Source: Antilocapra americana (taxonomy: Eukaryota > Chordata > Mammalia > Artiodactyla > Antilocapridae). Taken from it: a DNA stretch of 64,000 nucleotides. This document shows positions 20,051 through 30,539 of the stretch, piece by piece. Location of the stretch: the NCBI GenBank assembly GCA_007570785.1, contig ML664175.1:11695441-11759440 (forward strand), read 5' to 3'. Position 1 is the stretch's first letter, and every line of letters starts with the position of its first letter. The position numbers and the translations under genes are program-made. Below the pieces are notes generated by a model. The model did not search any database. It was not told where the DNA came from and saw nothing but the letters and a program-made list of their open reading frames with translations.

Positions 20051-21275
20051 ACAATTGATACTTATTTGTTCCAATGGTTTTCACACTGGCTTCTGACATA
20101 GCCTACACTTACACAGTTCTAATGAAGAGTTAAGGTTTTAAAAATCACATTTGGAAAGAATTATGTGAAATTTCACAAGAAAATGGGAAAAGTTTTAAAT
20201 GTGAAATTAAAGTGATTGAATAAATAAAGATAATAGGAAATTACTGAATGCAGGGCTGGGTTTGACAGAAGAGACAAAGACCAAATGTCCAGCTGAGAGC
20301 AGAGCTGAGGTATGAGTCCAGATCTCTAGTGCTGGAGTTCAAAGATGATACAGTGAACTGGAGGGAGCCAATGAAGAGCTTGAATCAGACATTCATGTGC
20401 CTGGGAAATCAGCTACAGCAGGAAGATTCAGACAAGTGTTGGGAGTCAAAAGGGGGAAGTTAGAGTCACAAAGGGCAATCATCCTAGAGTACCAAGCTCT
20501 CTGTCCTCTGTCATCTACTCTGTATGTGTTTGTGGTCAAACCAGGTACATATAAGTACACATGAAACTAGAGAGAGAACCATAGCCCTGATGTCAGTTGC
20601 TTCTAATTAACACAGGGGACAAGGAGTTAGATGTTCTGTTGTTTACCTAGAAATCCTCTGAAGTTCTATCAAGCCCCATCTCCTGATAGTTAAATGCCAG
20701 TTCCAAAAGAGGGAGATTTACTCTCAAAACCAACAGAAGTTTGGGCTGTCATCATTATGCTTGTTTTAAAGTCATTTGCAATTTCACTGTGAAGTCCTGT
20801 CTGTATGATTTATTAGAAATCACTTATATAAGATTATTTGGAAAATCATACTAGTCATGAAGTATCTCTCTGTCTCAATGATTTGTCTTTTTACAGCAAT
20901 GCAATCTGGCATTCTGTAGGAGCATTTGGTCAACTTTCCATCTCATCAAACTGAAAATGTTCTAGAAATCGCCCACACTTTTTAAGGTAGCCTTAATCAG
21001 ATACCTTACTTTGATGAAAGGTAAGACTTATGTCTTCCATCTTAAATACAATATGCATTCTCTAATTAGTTATGGGGTTAGCCACTTAGCTCTCTGGACT
21101 TCAGTTTCTCACATATAAAATTAATCAATAAACTACATTATTGCCATGGCTTCTAAGTTCTAAGGATCTAGTTATCTTAATTACTTTCTTAGCTATCTTG
21201 ACCAAACTCTCATCACAGCAGAAAAACAGGCTGCAAAGACCAAAATTCTTCTCTGGTATATACTGCCAGGGAGAA
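20051..21275. other. Unassigned sequence
   Basis: AT-rich to mixed, no gene seen. A weak MIR-like word (gacttcagtttctcacatat) lies at about 21,098. Confidence 0.4.
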
Positions 21276-21815
21276 AGAAATTTTCCTACCCTTTTAGGTT
21301 CTTCTGGCTAGTCTAAGAATTAAATTGACAGGAGATACATTAACAGAAGAAAATCAAATGAAAGTTTAATAATGTGTACATGGTAGAGACCCAAGAAAAC
21401 AGAGTAACTCACCAAAATAGCTAATGTCCTCACTTTTAAAACTGTCTTTAATCAAAGACAAAAATGTATGTTGGGTTTAGTGGTTTGGGACTTCAAAAGA
21501 CAAGAAGGCAATTCACTTGAAGATGGAAAAGCAAATGTCTGGTAAATAAATGTTTGCTGGGCCACCACAGAGACAATGGGTGGAGTGGACTCTGGTCTGT
21601 AAGCCCTACTGAGTTTCCCCCGTCACACTTAGCCAGGTCTCTGGTGTTAGCGCTATTTCAGAAATAGGTCCTCTATCTAAATTCTTTTAGGCAGTTACAG
21701 AGAAAGTTCAAGTTTCTTCCTGAGATTTTGGGCATTGACTGATTTCAGCTCAAAGTAATCTGCCTGCCAGACTTTTGGGGGTGGAAATTTTTGCTCCCCT
21801 ACAATACCCATTAGG
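21276..21815. mobile_element. Possible old LTR or other dispersed repeat
   Basis: The order gaaattttcctacccttttag, tctggctagtctaagaatta, tcaaatgaaagtttaataat, gggccaccacagagacaatg and ggggtggaaatttttgctcc resembles a dispersed mammalian LTR-like repeat that I have seen elsewhere but cannot name. Ends and strand are uncertain. Confidence 0.35.
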
Positions 21816-22194
21816 TCAGAGCCAACCAGTTCATCTGTTGTTTGGGTTACTTGCTGCTAAACACATCATGATCTTGTCCACATCAAAGGTCATCTTCTAT
21901 TTTTCTGCCCATTCACATGGCCCCATTTTATCATTACCAGAGGCTGAGCATCTTAACTCCTAAAATGCATATGGATTCTTGCTTCTCTTACCAGATCAAA
22001 TAAAACTCTTATAATTGTTGCAATTACTGAGTAAGATCATTTTCATAACTCTTCATTCAGAAAATGATCTCAATTTTTGTGATGCCTTTATTCCAATGAA
22101 TAACAATTATAGATTTCAAAGTACTTTTTAGGCATCCGTTGCCTTATCGGACCCCTCACATAATCCCATTGCCTTTTTATCATGAAGTAGTTTA
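21816..22194. other. Unassigned sequence
   Basis: AT-rich, no gene or named repeat. Confidence 0.4.
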
Positions 22195-22400
22195 GGTTTC
22201 CCTGGTGGTTCCAAGGTAAAGAATCTGCCTGCAATGAAGGAGACACAGATAGGATCCCTGGGTCAGGAAGGCCCCTGGAGAAGGACATGGCAACTCACTC
22301 CAGTATTCTTGCCTGGGGAATCCCATGGACAGAGAAGCCTGGTGGCCTACACTCCAGGGGTTCACCAAGAGTTGGACACGACTTAGCAACTCAACAACAA
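22195..22400 (+). mobile_element. Bov-tA SINE
   Basis: Head ggtttccctggtggttccaa; body cactccagtattcttgcctg; end gttggacacgacttagcaac plus caacaacaa tail. It forms an inverted pair with the Bov-A unit that starts 20 bases further on. Confidence 0.93.
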
Positions 22401-22420
22401 GTTTGTTACACAACATTCCT

Positions 22421-22515
22421 GTGAAAAGTCAGAGTGTTAGTCGCTCACTGGTGCTCTTCTCTGCAACCCCATGGATTGTAGCCCACCAGGCTCCTCTGTC
22501 CATGGAAATCTCCAT
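22421..22515 (-). mobile_element. Bov-A fragment, antisense, with target duplication
   Basis: gtgttagtcgctcactggtg, aaccccatggattgtagccc and ctctgtccatggaaatctcc. A 12-base direct repeat cacaacattcct at 22,409-22,420 and 22,526-22,537 brackets it. Confidence 0.85.
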
Positions 22516-22537
22516 GTGTAAAAGCCACAACATTCCT

Positions 22538-23565
22538 ACCCATGTGTAAAAGTTATAACAAATTTTCTTCTAATAAACTTTAGCATGAAATGTTATCAAA
22601 CTCTTTCTGATAATCAGTTTTTTTTTTTCCATTCATTGTACCCCAAACAACTGCTTACCTGGGGAAAGAAATCTGGTAGACCCACGAAGCATGGATCCAG
22701 CTTCCAGGTCACCCCTGGCTCTAGAGCTGCAGTGATCTTCGGGGATCACCTGTCCCACTCACCCAGCCCTGAACATGGGGTCTTGTTCCCAGTGACCCAA
22801 AGACACTCCTCTCTCCAGGGTTTCCTGGTTCGAGGTGCATAACCTTTGATTATAGGCTCCTTATCTTTGCAAGCTTCCCTGAGTAGCACCTCAGCTCACG
22901 GTTTCTGATTTGCACATATTGAGTCCCACTGGATGACTTTTCCTGATGTCTCTCGTAAGTATTTTTTTCTTGCTTCAAACAGCCCTTTCCCCAAGATGGC
23001 TGCTTTGACTTAATGAATTGGCGCCAGCCTTTGTGATCTGCTGCCAGGTTTTCAGGAGGCAGCTATCCTGGACTTCAGTCAGCCTGTTACAGAGGCCTCT
23101 GGTCTCCCTGCCGGCTGTTTGTTCTGCTCCTTTTTTCCTCCTAATTAATGCCTACGTCTTATCTGAGTGGCCCGTTCTCAAACAGAGTTACTGCATGATT
23201 GATGTGTTTTGTTGTGTTTTCTCTTGGAACCCCTCCCGATCTGCCCAGACTTGAATTAATTGGGGTTTGCTCACTGTTGCAGAGTGATTTGCCCACCAGG
23301 TAACCCTTACATCAAGCCCTGCTCACCACTCAGAAAAACCACAGCTAGACACTGCTTGGCAGGTCTTAGTTGCTCATAGGGTTTCCAACTGAGGGTAAGG
23401 GAGAGGGCTTGAACTCTGAGGTTGGCCAGAACGGCCTCTGACTCAACGCTCCTAACAAGATACTGAAGTCGCCTAAACTTCAGTCTCTGAGCCGATAAGA
23501 ATAAGAGGACCAACTACATAGAAATGTTGAGAAAAAATAATCAAAATCATGCATGGAGAATGTTC
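22538..23565. other. Unassigned sequence
   Basis: Starts with a T-run at 22,620-22,629; no named repeat or gene after that. The word gctcactgttgcagag at 23,270 looks like a splice acceptor but has no supporting exon. Confidence 0.4.
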
Positions 23566-23795
23566 AGTACCTCGTGAATTCCAAATGAAATGTATTACTG
23601 ATTATCCCACTCAAACCTTGGAGATGGGTAAATAGTTCTTCTTATCCCCAGATAATGGACAAAAACACTGAGCTCAGAGAGGGCACATGCTCACCCTAGG
23701 CCACACAATCTGTGCATGAGTCTTGGCAAAGCCAGGACCTGAATCCAGGTCCTCTACTTCCTAGACTCACAGTCTTTCCACTTCACCAGCCACAA
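23566..23795 (-). mobile_element. MIR, antisense
   Basis: cttatccccagataatggac, actgagctcagagagggcac, caccctaggccacacaatct, agccaggacctgaatccagg and ctttccacttcaccagccac in order. Confidence 0.75.
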
Positions 23796-23826
23796 CTCTC
23801 AGGGCCAACACCTGTGTCCTCTACAA

Positions 23827-24011
23827 CAGTGGTTCCCAAAGTGTGGTCCCCAGACCCTTCGCATCAGCATCACCTGGGAACATGTCAGACGTGTCGGTTT
23901 GGGGGTCCCAGACCTAATGAATAATCAGAAACTCTCAGGATGAGGCCCAGTATTAGAGGCTTTGGCAAGGCCTCCATGGGACTCACACACACTCAAATTT
24001 GAGAACCACTG
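23827..24011 (+). mobile_element. MER5A-like hAT element, full length
   Basis: cagtggttcccaaagtgtgg at the left and tttgagaaccactg at the right are the inverted terminal repeats. The interior reads ccagacccttcgcatcagca, tcacctgggaacatgtcaga and aatcagaaactctcaggatg. Confidence 0.93.
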
Positions 24012-24164
24012 CTTTGGAATAATAATGTCTCTCTTGATCTAACTCCTAAAATGGGTAGTCCATAAATACCAATGTGATTCCCAACTTGAATTACCCTTTC
24101 CAGCTCTGTGATATTATCCTTGCCAGGAATCTGTGGTTAATACCTACCGACAATGTTCAACTGT

Positions 24165-24268
24165 GTTGTGGTTCTCATGTCTGGACAAACATTAGAATCA
24201 CTTAGGGAACTTTTAAAACAACACAAAGGCCCACTGCAGAGCCGTTAGAGTTCAGCCTAGATTGAGAA
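24165..24268 (+). mobile_element. MER20-like hAT fragment
   Basis: gtggttctcatgtctggaca, aacattagaatcacttaggg and aacttttaaaac follow the start of the MER20-type family; the end cctagattgagaactcca is a weak terminal repeat. Confidence 0.6.
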
Positions 24269-25322
24269 CTCCAGCAAAAGAGCTGCCCTGTACAGACTCC
24301 ATGGAACTGTACTGAGCTTGGGACATTAAAGCCACATTAAGACTGTGTGCTTTACAATCCACTTTCATTAAATTGGTTTCTTTCCTTCCTGTGAACCTTG
24401 GCTCCTCTGCCTGGTCAAGCCCTCCACCTTGCACACCCACTTATTTGCACAGCTGCTAGAATTCACAGAGAGGTGTTGACTTAATATATCTCAGCTGTGC
24501 TGCCCCGTCCACACCCAGGGCTGTCCTGCTTGATCTAAAAGGTCATGACAATGTATGATAAACACTAAGCACTGACTCATTATTGTTCCTATTTTTCTTC
24601 TAATAACTTAGAAAACATCAGAGAAAATTGTTTTATGATCACGTTGGAGTATTAAGAATTCTAAGCTCATTTCCAGGCCAACCACAGTCACAACCATACA
24701 CACAGTCATAGTTACTAAGAGCACAGTGTAAGTCTTTTTGACCCTCTCATTGGATGGGAGCATCTGGTTTGGGCCCAAGGCTATAGTGAGGGCTCCTCTT
24801 CCAAAACTCTATGGATTGAAAATCCGTTGCTTTCTAAAAGGGCCAGCCCTACTGCCCTCATGGCTCAGATAAGGAGGCTGAGCAGCTTGGGGCTGCATCA
24901 CTCACTGCAGGAGCAGGCCTCTGTCTTTACAGCCCAGAGCAGAGAAAGATGCTAGTCTTTACAGGAGTCCCTCCACAGAAGTGACCCACCCACTAGTAAA
25001 ATTCTAGTTATTATCATAGAAGTGGATTCTAGTTATTAATGAATGAGGCTTCCAGAGAAGAAACAGACAAACAAAAGAATAGGGGGAAAGGCAGATACTC
25101 CCTTCCCAGCACATTCCAAGGAGAATCAAAGAGTTGGTGGACACTGAAAACTGTACAGACCAACAAGAAGAGCTTTTCTCTACCTACAGCAGAGGCCAAA
25201 GCCCCAGATTGTTGGAGATATGGAGAAAAGGCTCACTTTAAGAAAGAGAAAGCAAAATTACAAATATAAAATTGGACACCCAAGTACAAAAGACACCTTG
25301 TAAGGGAGGGCCTAAGCTTTTA
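24269..25322. other. Unassigned sequence
   Basis: No gene or named repeat. The 76-residue frame at 25039-25269 is lysine-rich and has no domain I recognise. Confidence 0.4.
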
Positions 25323-25334
25323 CTTCATTTGCTG

Positions 25335-25538
25335 GGACCTCCCTGGTGGTCCAGTGGCTAAGACTCTATGTCCCCAGTGCAGGGGGCCCAGGTTCAATCC
25401 CTGGTCAGGGAACTAGATCCCACATTCCGCAATTCAGAATCCACTTGCTGCAACTAAAGCTCCCGCATGTCGCAACTAAAAAAAAATCCCACATGCCACA
25501 ACTGAGACTGAGCACCGTCAAATAACTTTTTTTTAAGT
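25335..25538 (+). mobile_element. CHR-2-type SINE with target duplication
   Basis: tRNA-Glu-like head ggacctccctggtggtccag and ggttcaatccctggtcaggg, then the CHR body cacttgctgcaactaaagct and tcccacatgccacaactgag. The 11-base duplication ttcatttgctg occurs at 25,324-25,334 and 25,539-25,549. Confidence 0.93.
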
Positions 25539-25829
25539 TTCATTTGCTGCAGAGTAAATTCACCTCTACCTAGACTCTATTTTTTAAATTGCTCTGGACT
25601 TATTTAAATCACAAAAGTGATTGAGAGCACTCAAATAATGGAGTTGATGCCAGTTACATACAAGGATCCTGCACGTATCAAAGACCCCAGTATCGTATCT
25701 TGATCACCTCTCAGTAAACATCTTTCCCAAATGCTAGATGACTTTCCTCCTTCTCAGTATCTTCAAAGAATATGCTCTTTGACTTTTAAGAATAAAGAGT
25801 ATTCACAGGTACAAACACAAAGATAAGCT

Positions 25830-25935
25830 TTTAACCTTCTGACTTTATTTTTATTAGGCAGTATAGTCACACAGTTCACTGTTCAAAAGGTACAAAAGGG
25901 TATCCAGTGATCAAGTCTGAGTAAATAAAATGCAT
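25830..25935 (-). mobile_element. Old L1 3'-region fragment, antisense, probable
   Basis: actttatttttattaggcag, tatagtcacacagttcactg and aaaaggtacaaaagggtatc are common to an old L1 3' region in reverse. The related stretch 38,170-38,390 has the same order. Confidence 0.45.
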
Positions 25936-25943
25936 TTTCATGG

Positions 25944-26178
25944 ACTTCCATAGTGGTCCAGTGACTAAGAATCCGCCTGCCAAGGCAGGAGACACGGGTT
26001 CAGTCCTTGGTCTGGGGTGATCCCAAATGCTGTGGCGTCACTAAGCCCACGCGCCCAACTACTGGGCACATGTGCCTAGAGTCCGAGTGCTGCCACCAGA
26101 TGAGCCACTGCAATGAGAAGCCCATTCACTGGGCAGCAACGAAGACCCAGCAGAGCTGAATAAAAGAAAAAAATGTAC
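25944..26178 (+). mobile_element. CHR-2-type SINE
   Basis: ggacttccatagtggtccag starts the head; gacacgggttcagtccttgg covers the B-box; body words cacgcgcccaactactgggc, gagccactgcaatgagaagc and aacgaagacccagcagagct are diagnostic for CHR. Confidence 0.93.
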
Positions 26179-26217
26179 TTTTTCTGTAAAAAGAGTAGCA
26201 ACTTGCTTAATACAGAA

Positions 26218-26236
26218 ATTAAAAAAAAAAAACAAA
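26218..26236 (+). repeat. A-run
   Basis: Aaaaaaaaaaaac-type tract. Confidence 0.8.
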
Positions 26237-27093
26237 AATACAGAAAGAATCACATTTAGCTCAATGATCCAAAGTCAAAACTTAAGATTTATCCAACACA
26301 TCCAAGTACAAGTAAATAAAGGTGGAGGTTTATCCTTTTGTCTGCTTGCCTTTCACTTTCCTAATACCTAACACCTCTCTAGTCTTCTAAGCAAAGGAGG
26401 AGAAATGGGCTTCCATAAAGAAAGGCAGAAAGAATTGAAGGATAGCAGCATTTTGTGGGGAAAATCATAAACTTTTGAAATGTACAGAGGCCCCAGCACA
26501 CACCCAGTGATCTAGAAGTCTAGGACAAAGATATAAATAACTTTCAGTTCAAGCACCAATTCCATTCCATCAGAGATGACTGCTGTGTGGAGGATTGTAA
26601 GATGATACTAGGCGTGGTATAGAAGAATGACTAACAATCCATTAGCCATATCAGTCATGGTCACAGAAGGGCAAAGAAATGATCTGAATGCTGCACATAT
26701 GTCATAGTGATGTAGGGGTGGGTTAAACAGTGACTAAAGAAGTATTTAGAGTCAGTCCTCCAAAAGTTCAACTAAATGAATGAATTAAACCAAACAGAAA
26801 TGAAAGACTACCCAATCCTCATTGTGTAGAGAGGCTTAGGAAAAGAAGGTTGCCTAAGGGTGGGCCTTCAGCCTCCCCATCCCCTCACCCAGTCCTCTCT
26901 GTCCTTCTTGGTAACTCTGTCCCTGTACCCTTTCCCCCCTCTGTCTCCTTGGGCTCCCCTCCTTCTGTCTCTTGCCCATCTCCCCGCTGAAGCTCCCTGG
27001 TGGCAGAGGCTCAGTTGTATACATCTCATTAGCTTACTTTATGCCTTGCACAGCATCCCTGACAGACTATGAACTTTCCATATTTGCCCAATG
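26237..27093. other. Unassigned sequence with a pyrimidine-rich segment
   Basis: No gene recognised. 26,862-26,990 is strongly C/T-rich (cctttcccccctctgtctcc) and gives a leucine/proline-rich frame without meaning. Confidence 0.4.
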
Positions 27094-27105
27094 CACTTAA
27101 GCTCT
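27094..27105 (+). repeat. Target-site duplication, left copy (BovB)
   Basis: cacttaagctct, repeated exactly at 28,214-28,225. Confidence 0.9.
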
Positions 27106-28213
27106 TTTTCATGGAGAAAGCAACAGAATTCCAGAAAACATCTGACTACACTAAAGCCTTTGACTGTGTGAATCACAACAAACGGTAGGAAATTCTTAAA
27201 GAGATGGGAATACCAGACCAAGTTACTTGCCTCCCAAGAAAACTGTACACAGGTAAAGAAGCAGCAGTTAGAACCTTACATTGAACAACGGATCAATTCA
27301 AAATTGGGAAAGGAGTACAAGAAGGCTGTATATTGTCACCCTGCTTATTTAACTTACATGCAGAGTACATCATGTGAAATGCCAGGCTGGGTGAATTACA
27401 AGCTGGAATCAAAATTGCCAGGAGAAATATCAACAACCTCAAATATGCAGATTATACCACTCTAGTGACAGAAAGTGAAGAGGAACTAAAGAGCTTCTTC
27501 ATGGGGATGAAAAAGCTGGCTTGAAGCTCAGCATTCAAAAAACTAAGATCATGGTATCCAGTCCCATCACTTCATGACAAATAGATAAGGAAAAAGTGGA
27601 AGCAGTGACAGATGTTATTTTCTTGGACTCCAAAATCACTGTGGATGTTGACCACAGCCATGAAATTAAAAGACACTTGCTCCTTGGAGGAAAAGTTATG
27701 ACCTACCTAGACAGCATATTAAAAAGCAGAGATATCACTTTGCTGATAAAGGTCGATGTAGTCAAAGCTATGGTTTTTCCAGTAGTCATGTACAGATGTG
27801 AGAGTTGGACCATAAAGAAGGCTGAGCATCAAGAATCGATGCTTTTGAACTGTAATGCTGGAGAAGACTCTGGAGAGTCCCTTGGACTGCAAAGAAATCA
27901 AACCAGTCAATCCTAAAGAAAATCAACCCTGAATATTCATTGGAAGGTCTGATGCTAGAGCTGAAGCTCCAATACTTTAGCCATCTGATTCAAAGAGCCA
28001 ACTCACTGGAAAAGACCCTGATGCTATGAAAGATTGAACACAGGAAGAAAAGGGGGCAGCAAAGGATGAGATGGTTAGATAGCATCACTGACTCAATGGG
28101 CATGAATTTGAGCAAACTCCAGAAGATAGTGGAGGATAGAGAAGCCTGGCATGCTGCAGTCCATGAGGTCCCAAAGAGTCAGACATAACTTAGTGACTGA
28201 ACAACAACAGCAA
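27106..28213 (+). mobile_element. BovB LINE, 5'-truncated, sense
   Basis: Starts within the RT domain (gaattccagaaaacatctga) and ends with cagacataacttagtgactg and a caacaacagcaa tail. A 12-base exact duplication brackets it, so the truncated copy is a complete insertion event. The coding part is broken many times; the open frame at 27596-27916 covers only the ESWTIKKAEH region. Confidence 0.95.
27150..27916 (+). pseudogene. BovB RT and C-terminal coding relic
   Basis: Frame pieces of the BovB ORF. Near 27,150 the first catalytic block reads SDYTKAFDCV, after loss of about 14 bases of family sequence. Near 27,445 the catalytic YADD reads YADY, so the second aspartate is lost. The last open piece (27,596-27,916) has FLDSKITVDVDHSHEIKRHL and VVMYRCESWTIKKAEH. 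No function is possible. Confidence 0.85.
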
Positions 28214-28225
28214 CACTTAAGCTCT
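28214..28225 (+). repeat. Target-site duplication, right copy (BovB)
   Basis: cacttaagctct, exact match of 27,094-27,105. Confidence 0.9.
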
Positions 28226-28234
28226 CTGGGCTTC

Positions 28235-28345
28235 TAAAGCTGTTGGGCTATACTCCTCAGCCCCTAAGACATTTGCTGGATACTTATTTTGCATTCAGAG
28301 TTTAAGAAGATCTAGCTTCTTCCAAGGGGCTCATAGTCTAAGAGG
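28235..28345. mobile_element. Old L2/MIR-class dispersed repeat
   Basis: ggatacttattttgcattca and aggggctcatagtctaagag match a mammal-wide repeat also seen at 40,910-41,035 and 61,035-61,185. The exact family is uncertain. Confidence 0.45.
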
Positions 28346-28449
28346 GGAATAAAGCATATATATAAATCATTACAAGTTTTAATATTAAATTATAAAACTA
28401 TAAATTTTTTAAGTTTACAATGTAATTATAATTAGATCATTATACTCAC

Positions 28450-28660
28450 TCAGACATAATAAGAGCAACTAAGTGCCAGGTACAGCTGCTAAGCATTTTC
28501 CCTACATACTGTGGTGTGTGTAATCTTTACAACGGCCCTGTGAGATTTGCTAATATTATCCTCGTTTTCTAAATAAAGAAACTGAAGCTTAGAGTATTTA
28601 AGTCACTCACCAAGTTAGTCAATGAAGAAGCCAGGATTCAAACCCATGTATGTCTGTGTT
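28450..28660 (-). mobile_element. MIR, antisense, nearly complete
   Basis: aactaagtgccaggtacagc, aatctttacaacggccctgt, tattatcctcgttttctaaa, agaaactgaagcttagagta, and gaagccaggattcaaaccca in order. Confidence 0.85.
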
Positions 28661-28717
28661 GTTAATAAAAGGGGAAGGGGGTCATTTCAATTTGAGTTTG
28701 ACTAAGAAAAAGAAGAA

Positions 28718-29192
28718 ACATCATTTTGCGAACAAAGGTTCATACAGTCAAAGCTATGGATTTTTCAGTAGTCATGTATGGATGTGAGAGTTGGACCACA
28801 AAGAAGGCTGAGCACCAAGAATTGATGCTTTTGAACTGTGGTGCTAGAGAAGACTCTTGAGAGTCTCTTGGACTGCAAGGATATCAAACCAGTCCATCCT
28901 AAAAGAAATCAACTCTGAATATTCATCGGAAGGACTGATGCCGAAGCTCCAACACTTTGGCCACCTGATGTGAAGAGCCACTTATTGGAAAAGGCCCTGA
29001 TGCTGGGAAACATTGAGGGCAGGAGGAGAAGCGGGCAACAGAGGGTGAGATGGTTGGATGGCATCATCAACTCAATGGACATGAGTTTGAACAAGCTCCA
29101 GGAGATGGTGAAGGACAGGGAAGCCTGGCATGCTGCAATCCATGGGGTCGCAACGAGTTGGACATGACTAAGTGGTTGAACAACAAACAACA
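28718..29192 (+). mobile_element. BovB LINE 3' end, sense
   Basis: Starts at acatcattttgcgaacaaag and runs through gatgtgagagttggaccaca, aaaggccctgatgctgggaa and tgagatggttggatggcatc to gagttggacatgactaagtg with a caacaaacaacag tail. It covers only the last 475 bases of the family and lies about 500 bases downstream of a longer sense copy. Confidence 0.95.
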
Positions 29193-29890
29193 GCAAAAAA
29201 GGGTGAGTGTTTCTGGTAATTTTGAAACAACCATTACCCTCCAACTCTCTAACACTGGCATAGGGGAGATGGGCAACCAGCTGGAGGGGCAGGGCAGCAG
29301 CTAAAAAATGTACCCACTGAAGTCCCAACTACTCAGGACGAATGCCTCAACCAAGGACAACTCAGCCCTGGCCCAGGGCCCCAGCCCCTGAGTGCTGGGT
29401 ATCAGCTCAGAGCAGAGAAGGCTGCTGGGAGTGTGTGGTTCCTGTATTTTCTGCACACATGCTGCTGGAGTGGGTTTTATGTGACCAGAGAGAGGCAGAG
29501 CAAACTGATGAGAAATCAGAGATCTACCAGAGAGTCAGAGATGAACCACAGGAAATGCTTTTGTCTAAAAATATGCCATTTCTGAAGGGAAAACAGTCAT
29601 TAGAGGGTGTGAGAAGCCCCCGTGGTGAGGAAAGCAAAACAGTACGACTCACTGGGAGGCCAGTGGAACAACAGAGAAGCACATTACCCACCCACTTCCT
29701 GTGCGATTAGCAAGACTTCAGAAGGATGAAAGGCAAGCAGACAAAATGACAACCCACAGACAAAACTCCAGGGGAAATGTCTGGGGACAGCATCTAAAGA
29801 TGCAGCTGGGAGGTAGGAGGAGAAGAAACTGTTCCAGTTAATATTTTTCTCACATTAGCTGGTTCAGCTATGGATGTGGTGATAGTTTCC
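29193..29890. other. Unassigned sequence
   Basis: No gene or named repeat. The 122-residue frame at 29342-29710 has no domain. Confidence 0.4.
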
Positions 29891-29894
29891 TGTG

Positions 29895-30095
29895 TCCTTA
29901 CTGTATGCCAGGTGCAGTGAGGGGCTTTGCCTACATCATCTCTTGCCCTCCTTGAAACAACACAGAGGAGGAAGAATGTGAGTCTTGGAGGTGAGGTGAC
30001 TTGTCCAAGGTCACAGAGCTCATAAGGGACAAAGACGGACTTTCATGCCAAGCTCCCTTACCCCAAATCTCTTGCTCATTCCAGTGTACCATGCT
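29895..30095 (-). mobile_element. MIR, antisense
   Basis: ttactgtatgccaggtgcag, ggtgaggtgacttgtccaag and gtcacagagctcataaggga in order. Confidence 0.7.
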
Positions 30096-30190
30096 GCCTC
30101 CCAAAGGATCAAGGGTCCTGATTATCTCCAACCTACACAAGTCAGGTTGGTCTGACTATGGCCATTTGACAGTTTCTATCTTGTCTCACT

Positions 30191-30405
30191 GGCTCCCCCC
30201 TGGCTCAGCAGTAAGGAATCTGCCTGCAATGCAGGAGATGCAGGAGACATGGGTTCGATCCCTGGGTCAGAAAGATCCCCTGGAGGAAGGCATGGCAACT
30301 CACTCCAGTATTCTTGCCTGGAGAATCCCATGGACAGAGCAGCCTGGCGGGCTGCAGTCCATGGGGTCACAAAGAGTTGGACATGACTGAAGTGACTGAA
30401 TACAC
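30191..30405 (+). mobile_element. Bov-tA SINE
   Basis: Head ggctcccccctggctcagca with an internal gcaggagatgcaggagac duplication before ggttcgatccctgggtcag. Body and end (gttggacatgactgaagtga) are well kept. It is the left arm of an inverted pair. Confidence 0.94.
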
Positions 30406-30419
30406 ATGCATCTTGTTTC

Positions 30420-30528
30420 ATGCTAAGTCACTTCAGTCATGTCCAACTCTTTGTGACCCCATGGACTGCAGCCCGCCAGGCTCCTCTGTCCATGGGATTC
30501 TCCAGGCAAGTACACTGGAGTGGGGTGC
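30420..30528 (-). mobile_element. Bov-A monomer, antisense, with target duplication
   Basis: atgctaagtcacttcagtca to gtacactggagtggggtgc. The 11-base repeat catcttgtttc at 30,409-30,419 and 30,529-30,539 brackets it, so it inserted on its own just after the Bov-tA. Confidence 0.92.
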
Positions 30529-30539
30529 CATCTTGTTTC

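Noticed and set aside
21276..21815. Possible endogenous retroviral provirus
   Set aside because: At most an LTR-like relic; no gag, pol or env-like frame and no paired LTR in the window.
23265..23300. Splice-acceptor-like word before gttgcag
   Set aside because: No open exon with protein character follows and no donor partner is evident; such words are frequent by chance.
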